A DNA stretch of 64,000 nt from Peteryoungia aggregata LMG 23059 (GTDB lineage Bacteria > Pseudomonadota > Alphaproteobacteria > Rhizobiales > Rhizobiaceae): positions 124,001 to 188,000 of the forward strand of contig NZ_JAUSUW010000006.1 in NCBI RefSeq assembly GCF_030814435.1, read 5' to 3'. Under the pieces are notes generated by a model. That model was not told where the DNA came from, ran no database searches, and saw only the letters and a list, made by a program, of their open reading frames with translations. The translations under genes were made by a program, and so were the position numbers. How positions within the stretch are numbered: the first letter of the stretch is position 1; the number at the start of each line of letters is the position of its first letter. This document shows positions 25,969-35,777 of this stretch, piece after piece.

Positions 25969-26217
25969 TTAGGAAGCGTTGGAGACCGAGCGGGTCACGA
26001 GTGTGACCGACTTGTCGGCATTGACCTTGTAGACTTCGCGGACATCACGGCCGTCGCCATTGGCGAAGGTGTGCAGGAAGGTCGAGCCGGCAGGTGCCTT
26101 TTCGAGCTGGACGTTTGCGTTGTCATAGGTGAGCGAGCCCGGGATCGGCTGGATGGCGGCGAAGGCAGAAGTGCCGGCAGCGAGGGCGATGAGGGCGGCA
26201 GAGATGATGGTCTTCAT
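25969..26217 (-). CDS. Small exported protein, tandem copy C (82 aa, first in array)
   Basis: This is the first copy in the transcription direction and encodes the same 82-aa protein with a cleavable signal peptide. The repeat ends about nine bases upstream of its start codon. Beyond that the sequence differs from the other copies, so this copy probably carries the ancestral promoter region. A fourth, diverged paralogue follows further upstream on the same strand. Confidence 0.85.
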   Translation of the reverse strand: MKTIISAALIALAAGTSAFAAIQPIPGSLTYDNANVQLEKAPAGSTFLHTFANGDGRDVREVYKVNADKSVTLVTRSVSNAS

Positions 26218-26381
26218 GATCGTGTTTCCTTATTCTGGATTGAGTGATACGCTTTGTATTCAGCTCATGATTGTGTTGTTGGTCGTGGTTTGTCTGTGTT
26301 TTGTCTATGGTCTGCTGTCTGGGGGTCTGCTGTCTGTGGTCAGTCTTTCAGGACGGGGGGAGGGCCGTCCTGTGCCCCGCG

Positions 26382-26621
26382 TCAGTCGTTTGCGACTGTG
26401 CGGGAGACAAGCGCGACGGACCGGTCTGCATTCACCTTGTAGATCTCATGGACTTCGTGTCCGTTGAGATAGAAGGTGTGGAAGAAGTTCGAACCGGCCG
26501 GTGCCTGTTCGAGCCTTGGCTGCGCACCGCCATAGGTGATGGAGCCCGGGACTGGCTCCAGCGCGAAAGCGGCCGAAGCGCCTGCGAGGGATGTGAGGAG
26601 TGCTGCTGCGATGAACTTCAT
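26382..26621 (-). CDS. Diverged paralogue of the small exported protein (79 aa)
   Basis: The product has a signal peptide ending at AAFA and a mature part that parallels the array proteins: LEPVPGSITYGGAQPRLEQA, GSNFFHTFYLNGHEVHEIY and KVNADRSVALVSRTVAND. The shared frame P-PGS-TY, LE-APAGS, F-HTF, EVYKVNAD and SRTV identifies it as the same unnamed family. AAGG precedes ATG 26621. Two inverted repeats of similar sequence lie 28-120 bp upstream. Confidence 0.82.
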   Translation of the reverse strand: MKFIAAALLTSLAGASAAFALEPVPGSITYGGAQPRLEQAPAGSNFFHTFYLNGHEVHEIYKVNADRSVALVSRTVAND

Positions 26622-26649
26622 TGTCGTGTACCTTTTTTGAACCGTGCAA

Positions 26650-26740
26650 ATCGAACTGCTCGGTTCGATGAGATGTATTTGGCGCATTCTGATTTGGAAT
26701 GCAATAGCCCTTTGCGCGCAATCGAACTGACTGGTTCGGT
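26650..26740. promoter_or_regulatory. Two similar inverted repeats, candidate operators
   Basis: Site 1 is ATCGAAC-TGCTCG-GTTCGAT (26650-26669), with perfect 7-bp arms. Site 2 is ATCGAAC-TGACTG-GTTCGGT (26721-26740), with one arm mismatch. They share a 20-bp layout and lie 71 bp apart, both upstream of the 79-aa paralogue. Spacing and symmetry fit dimeric HTH regulators such as TetR proteins. Confidence 0.55.
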
Positions 26741-27030
26741 GAAAATACCCGGTATCCTGTTTGGCACTTGAAATTTGTGGTGTATGAAAACAATGGGTTA
26801 GGGCGGAAGTTTGCCGTCATTTAACTATGAGTCATAACGATAATTTTTTATTTCTATCACCCTTTTGTGAGTGCTGTTTCATCGCTGGAGGGGCTGTTTT
26901 GGGGAGGAAATGCGGGCCGGGCAGGGCTGAAACTGCCTCCTTCTGAGCCGCGCCGCGGAGGCATATGCCGATTTTTTCTGCGTTTTGTTCTTGACCTTGC
27001 CGTTGCACGAGGACATAACAATTGCGAACC

Positions 27031-27044
27031 GTACCGTACGGTAC
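27031..27044. promoter_or_regulatory. Perfect palindrome before tetR, probable autoregulatory operator
   Basis: GTACCGTACGGTAC is a perfect 14-base palindrome that ends 12 bases before the tetR start and touches its ribosome-binding site. Palindromes of this kind next to tetR-family genes usually bind the encoded repressor. Confidence 0.6.
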
Positions 27045-27056
27045 CAGGAGGCGCGC

Positions 27057-28786
<1,730 letters not shown>

Positions 28787-28807
28787 TCCCATTTTCCGGG
28801 ATGAATA

Positions 28808-28841
28808 TGGCCGGGAGGGGGAACCTTCCCGGCCATTTTTT
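28808..28841 (+). terminator. Rho-independent terminator of ilvC
   Basis: TGGCCGGGA (28808-28816) pairs with TCCCGGCCA (28827-28835), and six T residues follow. It ends the tetR-ilvC transcript before the convergent diguanylate cyclase gene. Confidence 0.88.
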
Positions 28842-28872
28842 ATTGCCTTTGGCAGGTCTTTCCTGCCGCCCT

Positions 28873-30060
28873 TCAGGCGGTGTCAGCAAGGTGTTCTGGT
28901 GCATCGGCATCGAAGACGCGGTTCCGGCCGGCGGTCTTGGCATTGTAGAGGCCGCGATCGGCGCGAGCGACGATGGAGCGCTCATCATCGGCCGGACCGG
29001 CCACTGCAACACCGATGCTGACGGTCAGGCTCGCCGAGCCGCCATCGCCTGTCTGAAGGAGGAGTTGCGCTACTCTGGTCCGCAGATCTTCCGCGAAGAG
29101 TTTTGGTTGTCGTGCGTCTTCGCCCTGAAGGATGACGGCAAACTCTTCGCCGCCATAACGGGCTGCCACGCTGTCGACATTCCGGGTTCGCGACGCCAGC
29201 AATTCTGCCAGGACCTGAAGGCAATCGTCACCCGCCTGATGGCCATGGGTGTCGTTGAAGCTCTTGAAGTGATCGACATCAATCAGGAGCAGCGCGATCG
29301 GCCGCCCCGTTTCACGCATCAGGCCCATGCGGCGGCGCAACTCTTCGTCGAAGGCTCGCCTGTTGTCGAGCCCGGTCAGCGCATCGGTTCTGGCATGGCG
29401 GCGCAATTGCTCGTTGGCCCGTGTCAGCTTCTCATTGCTGTCGGCAAGGGCCTCCACGAGGACACGGGTCTTTCTTTCGGCGGCAATCCGCTTTTCGTCC
29501 ATGGCGATAAGACGGACCATGTAGGTCGCCAGAAAACCGACATAGGCCAGGCAGATCGGCACCATGATCCAGTTGCCCTCGCGGATTGCGGCGACATTGA
29601 TGAAGGCCATCACCAGGAGAATCACCAGCAGCGTCGACCGAGGCGCGAGATAGGCACGGGCGGCGCTCGACTGGAGGATTCCGCAGCCTATGGCGAGAAC
29701 GATGACCTGCGTGTCCGGGCTGCTGCCGGTATACAGGATTGCCAGCGCGCAGCCCCAGGCGATCCCGGAGAGCAATGAGATGACCGTGAAGCGGCCAAGC
29801 CAGAGCTGCAGCGGATCGGTGGCTGACCGATGTCGAAAGCGGTAGTCGCCTATGCCGCGTATCACGACCTGCAGGGCAACGATCAGCAAGGCTGCGGCAA
29901 CTTTCGTCACCTCACCCGCGAGATAGGGCGGGATGGATGCGCATAAGATCGCCAGGGCCGCAATCAGATGCGGCAGGACATTGAAGAGAACCGAGAGATG
30001 TTCCCAGGGCGGGTCTGCTTCGTCATCGGCCCCGATCATTGGGAGGGTAAGCTTTCGCAT
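28873..30060 (-). CDS. Membrane diguanylate cyclase (GGDEF)
   Basis: The protein has about six predicted membrane helices (residues 20-195), a short coiled linker, and a C-terminal GGDEF domain with the active-site signature GGEEF and the substrate and metal residues in LLIDVDHFKSFNDTHGHQAGD. The RNVD preceding GGEEF is one residue further away than a standard RxxD inhibitory site. No EAL domain is present, so it should synthesise c-di-GMP. I prefer Met at 30060 (395 aa), since the upstream extension is unlike a folded domain and covers the palindromic intergenic region. Confidence 0.9.
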   Translation of the reverse strand: MRKLTLPMIGADDEADPPWEHLSVLFNVLPHLIAALAILCASIPPYLAGEVTKVAAALLIVALQVVIRGIGDYRFRHRSATDPLQLWLGRFTVISLLSGIAWGCALAILYTGSSPDTQVIVLAIGCGILQSSAARAYLAPRSTLLVILLVMAFINVAAIREGNWIMVPICLAYVGFLATYMVRLIAMDEKRIAAERKTRVLVEALADSNEKLTRANEQLRRHARTDALTGLDNRRAFDEELRRRMGLMRETGRPIALLLIDVDHFKSFNDTHGHQAGDDCLQVLAELLASRTRNVDSVAARYGGEEFAVILQGEDARQPKLFAEDLRTRVAQLLLQTGDGGSASLTVSIGVAVAGPADDERSIVARADRGLYNAKTAGRNRVFDADAPEHLADTA

Positions 30061-30122
30061 CAGCAATTTGCGGATCCTTTGGATTTGCCCTCCAACTATA
30101 GGGGAGTTCCTCTTAAATTTTA

Positions 30123-30143
30123 GAGTGGTCGCAGAAACCACTC
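30123..30143. promoter_or_regulatory. Inverted repeat GAGTGGT-N7-ACCACTC
   Basis: Perfect 7-bp arms lie at 30123-30129 and 30137-30143, between the divergent diguanylate cyclase and aminotransferase genes, 63 bp upstream of the cyclase start. It is a candidate operator. Confidence 0.4.
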
Positions 30144-30180
30144 CTCTATGGTTTGCAGAGGGTAAATGCGCTGCACGGTC

Positions 30181-30221
30181 AAAAAGACGATAGGTCAGTA
30201 TTATTGACCTATCGTCTTTTT
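30181..30221. promoter_or_regulatory. 17-bp perfect inverted repeat in a divergent intergenic region
   Basis: The left arm at 30181-30197 (AAAAAGACGATAGGTCA) is matched exactly by its complement at 30205-30221, around a 7-base A+T-rich loop. The A5 and T5 ends resemble a bidirectional terminator. The location is the 5' side of both neighbouring genes, so an operator or a 5'-UTR structure for the aminotransferase gene is also possible. Confidence 0.6.
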
Positions 30222-30264
30222 CGTGATCTCCTGCCGACATAACGACATGCCGAGGAAACCCCCG

Positions 30265-31488
30265 ATGCTCAACTGGGACCACGTCTTTGCCACCCGTTCG
30301 TCGCGCATGCGCGCCTCGGAAATCCGTGAACTGCTGAAACTGCTCGACAAGCCGGAGATCATCTCCTTTGCCGGCGGTATTCCCGATCCGGCACTTTTTC
30401 CGCAGGCGGAATTCAGCCGGGCCTATGCTGACCTGTTTTCTGATGGCCGGGCGAGTGCAGCCCTGCAGTATTCGGTATCCGAAGGCTATCTGCCGTTGCG
30501 TGTGTGGCTGAAAGAGGAGATGGGGCGCCTCGGAATTGCCTGCGAAGTCGACAACATCTTCATCACGTCTGGCTCCCAGCAGGCGCTCGATTATCTCGGA
30601 AAGCTCTTCCTATCCACCGGCGACACAGCGCTCTTAACCTGGCCCACCTATCTCGGTGCGCTGCAGGCCTTCAACGCATACGAGCCGACTTACGACCAGC
30701 TTGGGACCGGCAATCGGACGCCAGCGAGCTACCGGGCAAATGCGCATGCCAGTGGCGGGGCTGTCAAATTCGCCTATCTTTCCACCGACTTTGCCAATCC
30801 GACGGGTCAGACTGTCAGCCTGGAGGAGCGGCAGCGCATCCTCTCCCTGGCTGACGATCTCGACATCCCCGTCATCGAGGATGCGGCCTACCAGCATCTG
30901 CGCTACGATGGGGAGGCCATCCTGCCGATCCTTGCGCTCGACATCGCCCGCAGCGGCGGCATCGACGCCTGCCGGACGATCTATTGCGGCAGCTTCTCCA
31001 AGACACTCGCTCCAGGTCTTCGCGTCGGTTATGTCGTGGCGGCCAGACCCGTGATCCGCAAGCTCGTGCTGATGAAGCAGGCGGCCGATCTGCATTCGTC
31101 CACGATCAACCAGATGGTCGTGGCTGAGGTGGCCGAGAGGCATTTTCCCGCACAGATCGAGAAAATCAGGACTGCCTATGTCGCACGGCGCGATGCGATG
31201 CTCGCAGCGCTCGAGAAATACATGCCCGATGGCGTAGAGTGGACCCGCCCGGAAGGCGGGATGTTTGTCTGGGTCACGCTTCCGGAGGGCATGGACGGGG
31301 CTGATCTCCTGGCGCGTTCGGTTGAAACGGAGAAGGTGGCCTTCGTCCCCGGGCAGGCCTTCTTTGCCGATCGCTCCGGTGCAAACACGATCCGGCTCTC
31401 CTATTCCTGCGCCAATGAGACGATGATCGAGGAAGGGATCCGGCGTCTGGGGCGCCTTGTGGGCAGTGCGTTGAAGCGCGCGGCCTGA
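30265..31488 (+). CDS. PLP-dependent aminotransferase (class I/II, 2-aminoadipate/MocR-like)
   Basis: This 407-aa fold type I aminotransferase contains ISFAGGIPDPALFPQAEF near the N-terminus and the PLP-lysine region IYCGSFSKTLAPGLRVGYVV. The segment PVIEDAAYQHLRYDGE holds the Asp that contacts the PLP pyridine nitrogen. No GntR domain precedes it, so it is an enzyme and not a MocR regulator. GAGGAA seven bases upstream supports ATG 30265. The substrate is unknown, with aromatic or branched-chain amino acids or 2-aminoadipate all possible. It stands behind a strong inverted repeat. Confidence 0.9.
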   Translation: MLNWDHVFATRSSRMRASEIRELLKLLDKPEIISFAGGIPDPALFPQAEFSRAYADLFSDGRASAALQYSVSEGYLPLRVWLKEEMGRLGIACEVDNIFITSGSQQALDYLGKLFLSTGDTALLTWPTYLGALQAFNAYEPTYDQLGTGNRTPASYRANAHASGGAVKFAYLSTDFANPTGQTVSLEERQRILSLADDLDIPVIEDAAYQHLRYDGEAILPILALDIARSGGIDACRTIYCGSFSKTLAPGLRVGYVVAARPVIRKLVLMKQAADLHSSTINQMVVAEVAERHFPAQIEKIRTAYVARRDAMLAALEKYMPDGVEWTRPEGGMFVWVTLPEGMDGADLLARSVETEKVAFVPGQAFFADRSGANTIRLSYSCANETMIEEGIRRLGRLVGSALKRAA

Positions 31489-31602
31489 CACGAGAGAGCG
31501 GGCTAGGCAAGACAGGCTGCCGGCTTCGGGTTGTGGAGGCGGAGAGGGCGTGATTGAGTGAGCGCCACGCCTCCGCCTCCAGGCTGCTTGTTACGGGTGA
31601 CC

Positions 31603-32712
31603 ATGTCCATTCGCATCGCGACGTTCAACATCGAGAACCTGATCGCCCGATTTGATTTCACGGGTTATCGCAACCAACTAAAGTCCGACCGGGTGCTGAA
31701 GCTGTTCGACATCAAGTCGGAGGCGGACTACCAGCGGCTTGAGGCCGCCCGCATCGTTTCATCCACCGATGACACTCGCCAGCTTTCGGCGCTGGCTATC
31801 GCCGACACCGACGCCGATATCCTTTGCCTGCAGGAGGTCGACAACATGGAGGCCTTGAAGGCCTTCGAATACGGCTATCTGTTCAGGATGATCGGCTCCG
31901 GATATCGGCAGAAATACCTCGTTGAGGGCAATGACAGCCGCGGTATCGATGTCGCTGTCCTGATGCGAGAGGAAACACGCGACGGGCAGCCGATCGAGTT
32001 GCGCGATGTCACAAGCCACGCAGCGCTCACCTACCATGACCTTGGCCTCTATCACCCCGGGCTGGGGCCCAATGTCGGGCCGGACGACCGGATCTTCAAA
32101 CGTGACTGCCTCGAACTGGACCTGCGGGTCGGTGGACGGCCGCTCACGGTGTATGTGGTCCATTTCAAGTCGATGACGAATGGCCGTGACGGCGTCGACG
32201 GTCGCACGTCGACCATGCCTGTGCGGGAGGCCGAGGCCAAGGCCGTGCGTCATATCATCGAGAACCGCTTCGGGCGGGATCAATCCTCGCGGCGCAACTT
32301 CGTCATCTGCGGCGACATGAACGACTACCAGGAACGGGTGGACGTTGTCGGTGATCGCCGCCACGGCTATCACTTTGACCCGAAGGAGGGGCTTGCGAGT
32401 GCCCTTGATGTCTTCTCGCATGACGGTTTCGCCGAGAATGCGATGCTCAGACGCGACGTACTCGACCGCTGGACGCTCTTCCATGCGCGTGGGCCGCAGG
32501 AGCAGCATCTCTGCCAGCTCGACTACATCTGGCTCTCAAGGCATCTTGCGGAGGCCAATCCGAATGCCGTGCCCGATGTGATCCGAAACGGCCAGCCTTT
32601 CCGTACGCCGTTTCCGCCAGGGCAGGAGGTCGAGCGCTATCCCCGCATCGGCTGGGACAGGCCCAAGGCCTCCGACCACTGCCCGGTGGCAATCACGTTG
32701 CATCTGCCATGA
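31603..32712 (+). CDS. Endonuclease/exonuclease/phosphatase-family protein
   Basis: The protein has the fold of DNase I-like phosphoesterases, with IATFNIENLIARFD at the start, DILCLQEVDNMEA (metal-binding Glu), FVICGDMNDYQE, and the C-terminal KASDHCPVAITLHLP with the catalytic Asp-His pair. The length is 369 aa. I take ATG 31603, because the frame from GTG 31558 adds a Pro-rich stretch that breaks the normal start. No signal peptide is seen. Substrates may be nucleic acid, lipid or sugar phosphates. Its stop overlaps the NUDIX start by four bases. Confidence 0.88.
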   Translation: MSIRIATFNIENLIARFDFTGYRNQLKSDRVLKLFDIKSEADYQRLEAARIVSSTDDTRQLSALAIADTDADILCLQEVDNMEALKAFEYGYLFRMIGSGYRQKYLVEGNDSRGIDVAVLMREETRDGQPIELRDVTSHAALTYHDLGLYHPGLGPNVGPDDRIFKRDCLELDLRVGGRPLTVYVVHFKSMTNGRDGVDGRTSTMPVREAEAKAVRHIIENRFGRDQSSRRNFVICGDMNDYQERVDVVGDRRHGYHFDPKEGLASALDVFSHDGFAENAMLRRDVLDRWTLFHARGPQEQHLCQLDYIWLSRHLAEANPNAVPDVIRNGQPFRTPFPPGQEVERYPRIGWDRPKASDHCPVAITLHLP

Positions 32713-33446
32713 ACGGGCCGCTGATCGATGAGGTAGGTCTGCCTGCAGACGGCAGCCCGCAGGAGGTGTGCAGCCTCGAGCTGCGGGTCTCCCCCGAGCC
32801 GCATCCGCTGGACCTGACGCGGGTTGACGAGGTGGCCGAGAACTGGCTGCGGGAGAGTGCTGCCAATCCAGCGCTGTTCAATGGAAAGACCATTCTGCAG
32901 CGCGAGATCCGCTATCGGAACGGGCACTTGAGGGCCGAGGGCCATGTGTCGAGCTTTGCGACCTTCCTGTGGTGGCGAAGGCAGCGCGATCTCGCCGGGG
33001 CCTGCCACCTGTTTGGCTATCCCGTCATCGTCTCCTCGGACGGGGCACTGATTGCAGTGGAAATGGCGCCGCATACGGCCAATCCCGGTCAGGTCTATTT
33101 CGCCGCTGGTTCGCTTGATCTCTCCGATGTCTCGGACGGTGCCTGTGACATCGAGGGCAACATGCGGCGTGAGGTGCTTGAGGAGACGGGTCTCGATCTC
33201 AACGAGGCGTTCGCCGATCCTGTTTTGTATGCCAGCTACCGACCGAAGCGCCTTGCCCTGGTCCGGCTCTTCTCCTTTGCGGAGACGGCGGATGCGCTCG
33301 TGGCCCGCATCAATACCTTTGCCCGGACCTGTGCCGATCCTGAAATCTCGCGAGCCGTCGTGATCCGCAACGGTGATCTGACCGCTTATCGCTACGGGCT
33401 TGCCATGGCGCCGATCCTCACCTGGTTTTTCAGCGATCGCCGGTGA
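32709..33446 (+). CDS. NUDIX hydrolase
   Basis: The Nudix box is partly degenerate at its start but complete in its catalytic core: REVLEETGLDL within the segment at about residues 156-166. The flanking region has the expected beta strands. The 245-aa protein is larger than a single Nudix domain, with an N-terminal region of about 100 residues of unknown role. It is translationally coupled to the endonuclease/phosphatase gene (ATGA overlap), which suggests the two act on related phosphorylated compounds. Confidence 0.85.
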   Translation: MNGPLIDEVGLPADGSPQEVCSLELRVSPEPHPLDLTRVDEVAENWLRESAANPALFNGKTILQREIRYRNGHLRAEGHVSSFATFLWWRRQRDLAGACHLFGYPVIVSSDGALIAVEMAPHTANPGQVYFAAGSLDLSDVSDGACDIEGNMRREVLEETGLDLNEAFADPVLYASYRPKRLALVRLFSFAETADALVARINTFARTCADPEISRAVVIRNGDLTAYRYGLAMAPILTWFFSDRR

Positions 33447-33519
33447 AGGGCCCTGACTTGCCTTGCCATGCGGCCTCGGGCAGTGTGGCTGGGAGCGTGA
33501 CCATCAATGGAGACGGCCC

Positions 33520-34437
33520 GTGGCGAGAGATTATGCCATCTACGACGTGTTCACCGATCGGAAGCTTGCGGGCAACCCGCTTGCGGTCATCTTCGATGGT
33601 TCCGGTCTGTCTGATGAGATGATGCAGACGATTGCCGGCGAGTTGAACCTGTCGGAGACCGTCTTCGTTCAGCCTGCAGATCACGCTGCCCATGCCGCAC
33701 GCATCCGAATCTTCACACCGGGGCGCGAGCTCCCCTTTGCCGGGCATCCGACCGTGGGCACCGCGATTGCGCTCGCTGAACGTGCCTATGGCGGCGGAGG
33801 GGCGAGCATCGATCTGGTTTCGGTGCTTGAGGAAGCCATCGGCCCCGTCCGTTGCGCGGTGCGTGTAAGGCCAGGGGAGGCGAGCTTTGCCGAGTTTGAC
33901 CTGCCGCGCCTATCGAGCCGACATGAGCATCTCCTGGACCGCCAGGGGCTTGCCGATGCGCTTGCGGTGAAGGCGACCGCCATAGGCTTCGAAAATCATT
34001 TGCCGATGGTCTGGAGTGCAGGTGTCCCCTTCCTGTTGGTGCCGGTTCATGACCTGGCGACAGTCGAGAGCGTTGAATTCGATCCGCAGTTCTGGGAGCG
34101 GGTTGCGCCCATGAGCGAAGGGCGGCTCACCTCCGCCTATGTCTATTGTCGGGGAGGCGTTCATCACGCCGCAAAGTTCCATGCGCGCATGTTCTCGCCG
34201 GATATGGGGATTGCCGAGGACCCGGCGACAGGGGCGGCGGTTGCTGCGCTTTCGGGCGCTGTCCACCATTTCGACGCCCTGCCGGACGGCCATCATCCGA
34301 TGATGATCGAACAGGGCGTCGAAATGGGGCGTCCCTCCTACATCCATCTGCATGTCGACGTGAAAGACGGCGAAGTTTCCCGCGCTCGGATTGGCGGGCA
34401 GGCGGTCCGGCTAGCCGCTGGAATGCTGGATCTTTGA
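33520..34437 (+). CDS. PhzF-family isomerase-like protein
   Basis: PhzF proteins have a diaminopimelate-epimerase-like fold with two similar halves. This one shows YDVFTDRKLAGNPLAVIFDG, the catalytic Glu in LNLSETVFV, RIFTPGRELPFAGHPTVGTA, and the second-half FSPDMGIAEDPATGAAVAAL. The length is 305 aa. A GTG start at 33520 is preceded by GGAGA at seven bases and is preferred over the upstream frame, which begins within noncoding sequence. The true substrate is unknown, and no other phenazine genes are near. Confidence 0.92.
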   Translation: MARDYAIYDVFTDRKLAGNPLAVIFDGSGLSDEMMQTIAGELNLSETVFVQPADHAAHAARIRIFTPGRELPFAGHPTVGTAIALAERAYGGGGASIDLVSVLEEAIGPVRCAVRVRPGEASFAEFDLPRLSSRHEHLLDRQGLADALAVKATAIGFENHLPMVWSAGVPFLLVPVHDLATVESVEFDPQFWERVAPMSEGRLTSAYVYCRGGVHHAAKFHARMFSPDMGIAEDPATGAAVAALSGAVHHFDALPDGHHPMMIEQGVEMGRPSYIHLHVDVKDGEVSRARIGGQAVRLAAGMLDL

Positions 34438-34504
34438 AAATAAAGAGAAATTTCTCGTTTTTGAAATTTTTTTGACCAAAGGGCCAAGATTTTTCGCAGC
34501 GACG

Positions 34505-34533
34505 CTGGACAAGGTCGCATATCCTGTTTATAC
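34505..34533 (+). promoter_or_regulatory. Predicted promoter of the tRNA-Lys gene
   Basis: CTGGAC (34505-34510) and TTATAC (34528-34533) are separated by 17 bases. A transcript would start about 45 bases before the mature tRNA 5' end. Confidence 0.5.
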
Positions 34534-34586
34534 GCCCGGTCACGCCACCGGAAACGGGGCGGACGAGACCGGAAACGGTGTCAGGC

Positions 34587-34662
<76 letters not shown>

Positions 34663-34982
34663 TTTCTCTCTTAAATCAGTGGTTTACGTTTTTTGGTGCA
34701 AGCTTGGCGCGGCGCTGATGTGCGTCTTGGGTCGCTTTGATCCGCTGCCGCGTGCCATGCTGGCGGCCGCGTTCATCGAGAGATTTCGTAGGTGGCTGAT
34801 GCTGGCTTAGCCGGGCAATGAAAATCGTCTTCGTCGATCTCTCCAGAATGCCGCGGAGCGGTCGACTTTGTTCACTCTTTGTTTTGGGTGGATGTCGACC
34901 GTGTTCACGATCTGTATCGGATTTGCGCGGTAAACTCGCAGCAATGCCCTGTGGATAACTGTGGACAACATCGATAGCCGGC
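34663..34982. other. 320-bp intergenic region with no gene
   Basis: The interval lies between tRNA-Lys and the 3' end of hmuV. No credible coding frame is present. The minus-strand open frame running through it overlaps hmuV and has no domain character. It contains two DnaA-box-like 9-mers close to hmuV. Confidence 0.6.
34950..34968. promoter_or_regulatory. Tandem DnaA-box-like sites
   Basis: TGTGGATAA (34950-34958) is the exact complement of the DnaA consensus TTATCCACA. TGTGGACAA (34960-34968) differs from it by one base. They start 10 bp apart and so lie on one helical face. The usual rhizobial origin neighbours are not in this window, so DnaA binding for regulation or titration is more likely than an origin. 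Confidence 0.4.
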
Positions 34983-35777
34983 TCAGCGTGTCGTGCTGAG
35001 CCGCGCCTGTGGCAGGACATAAGGTATCGCGGCGCTCGGCAGGCGGCCGACCGCACCGGAAATTCCGTAGACATGACCGATCGTCGCGTCATCGATCGTT
35101 TCCCTCGGGCTTCCCTCCCGGATCAGGCGCCCGTGATGAAGGATCGCCAGATGGTCGGCGAACTCTGCAGCCAGATTCAGGTCGTGGAGGATCGCCAGCA
35201 CTGCGCCGCCCCGTCTCGCGAAGTCACGGGCGAGTTCCAGAACAGTAATCTGGTGGCCGATATCCAGGCTCGCGGTTGGTTCGTCGAGGAAGATCGCCCG
35301 CGGGCGTCCCTGCATGACGGGGTCGGGCATCTGGGCGAGAACGCGGGCGAGCTGGACGCGCTGCTGTTCGCCGCCCGAGAGCGCGTTATAGCTGCGCCCC
35401 TCGAAGCCGGACAGCCCGACGCGGGCGAGCGCCTGGCGGGCAGCGAGGTTCGGATCTCGGCTGCCATGCGCCATGGCCCCCATGCGCACCACCTCCAGCG
35501 CGGTAAAGGGAAAGGAAAGTGCGCTGGATTGCGGCAGCACCGCCCTCTCACGCGCAAGAGCGGAAGGGGCGAGGGACGTGAGCCGGCGGTCCTGGTAGAA
35601 GACGTCGCCGCCATCGGGACGCATCTCGCCGGATAGCACCTTCAGAAGGGTCGATTTTCCGGCGCCGTTCGGGCCAATCACGACGGTAAACCTGGAAGGC
35701 TCCAGATTGAGGCTCACATCGTCGAGCAGCGTGCGTCCGCCGCGCCGTATGGTGATCTGCCGTGCGCTGATCATCAC
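34983..35777 (-). CDS. hmuV: Haem ABC transporter ATP-binding protein HmuV
   Basis: HmuV energises import of haem through HmuU. Walker A is IGPNGAGKSTLL, the signature LSGGEQQRVQLARVL, and Walker B AIFLDEPTASLD followed by the switch His in LAILHDLNLAAEF. The length of 264 aa is typical. Its ATG overlaps the hmuU stop by four bases, and hmuU overlaps hmuT likewise, so the three are a tightly coupled operon on the minus strand. Confidence 0.94.
   Translation of the reverse strand: MMISARQITIRRGGRTLLDDVSLNLEPSRFTVVIGPNGAGKSTLLKVLSGEMRPDGGDVFYQDRRLTSLAPSALARERAVLPQSSALSFPFTALEVVRMGAMAHGSRDPNLAARQALARVGLSGFEGRSYNALSGGEQQRVQLARVLAQMPDPVMQGRPRAIFLDEPTASLDIGHQITVLELARDFARRGGAVLAILHDLNLAAEFADHLAILHHGRLIREGSPRETIDDATIGHVYGISGAVGRLPSAAIPYVLPQARLSTTR

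Larger units (their letters stand above)
25237..26226. repeat. Three direct tandem units of 366 bp (last one partial)
   Basis: Units begin at 25237, 25603 and 25969, each holding one complete 249-bp gene. The first two also hold a near-identical 117-bp spacer. Only a handful of base differences are visible between units. Such an array can expand or contract by unequal recombination and so alter gene dosage. Confidence 0.93.
26622..27056. other. 435-bp intergenic region between the exported-protein array and tetR
   Basis: The region is richer in A+T than its surroundings, especially 26741-26870. It holds the two CGAAC-N6-GTTCG inverted repeats on the array side and the GTACCGTACGGTAC palindrome beside tetR. 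No further gene or RNA is supported in it. Confidence 0.6.

Noticed and set aside
25339..26247. A 302-codon plus-strand frame across the tandem array
   Set aside because: It is a mirror of the repeated minus-strand genes. The minus frame has signal peptides, a start in each unit and a terminator in the right orientation.
34950..34968. A chromosomal replication origin
   Set aside because: Only two DnaA-like boxes are present, there is no A+T-rich unwinding region, and the usual rhizobial origin neighbours are absent.
34676..35092. A 138-codon minus-strand frame between tRNA-Lys and hmuV
   Set aside because: It overlaps the hmuV 3' end, its composition is that of random G+C-rich sequence, and no ribosome-binding site or domain is visible.
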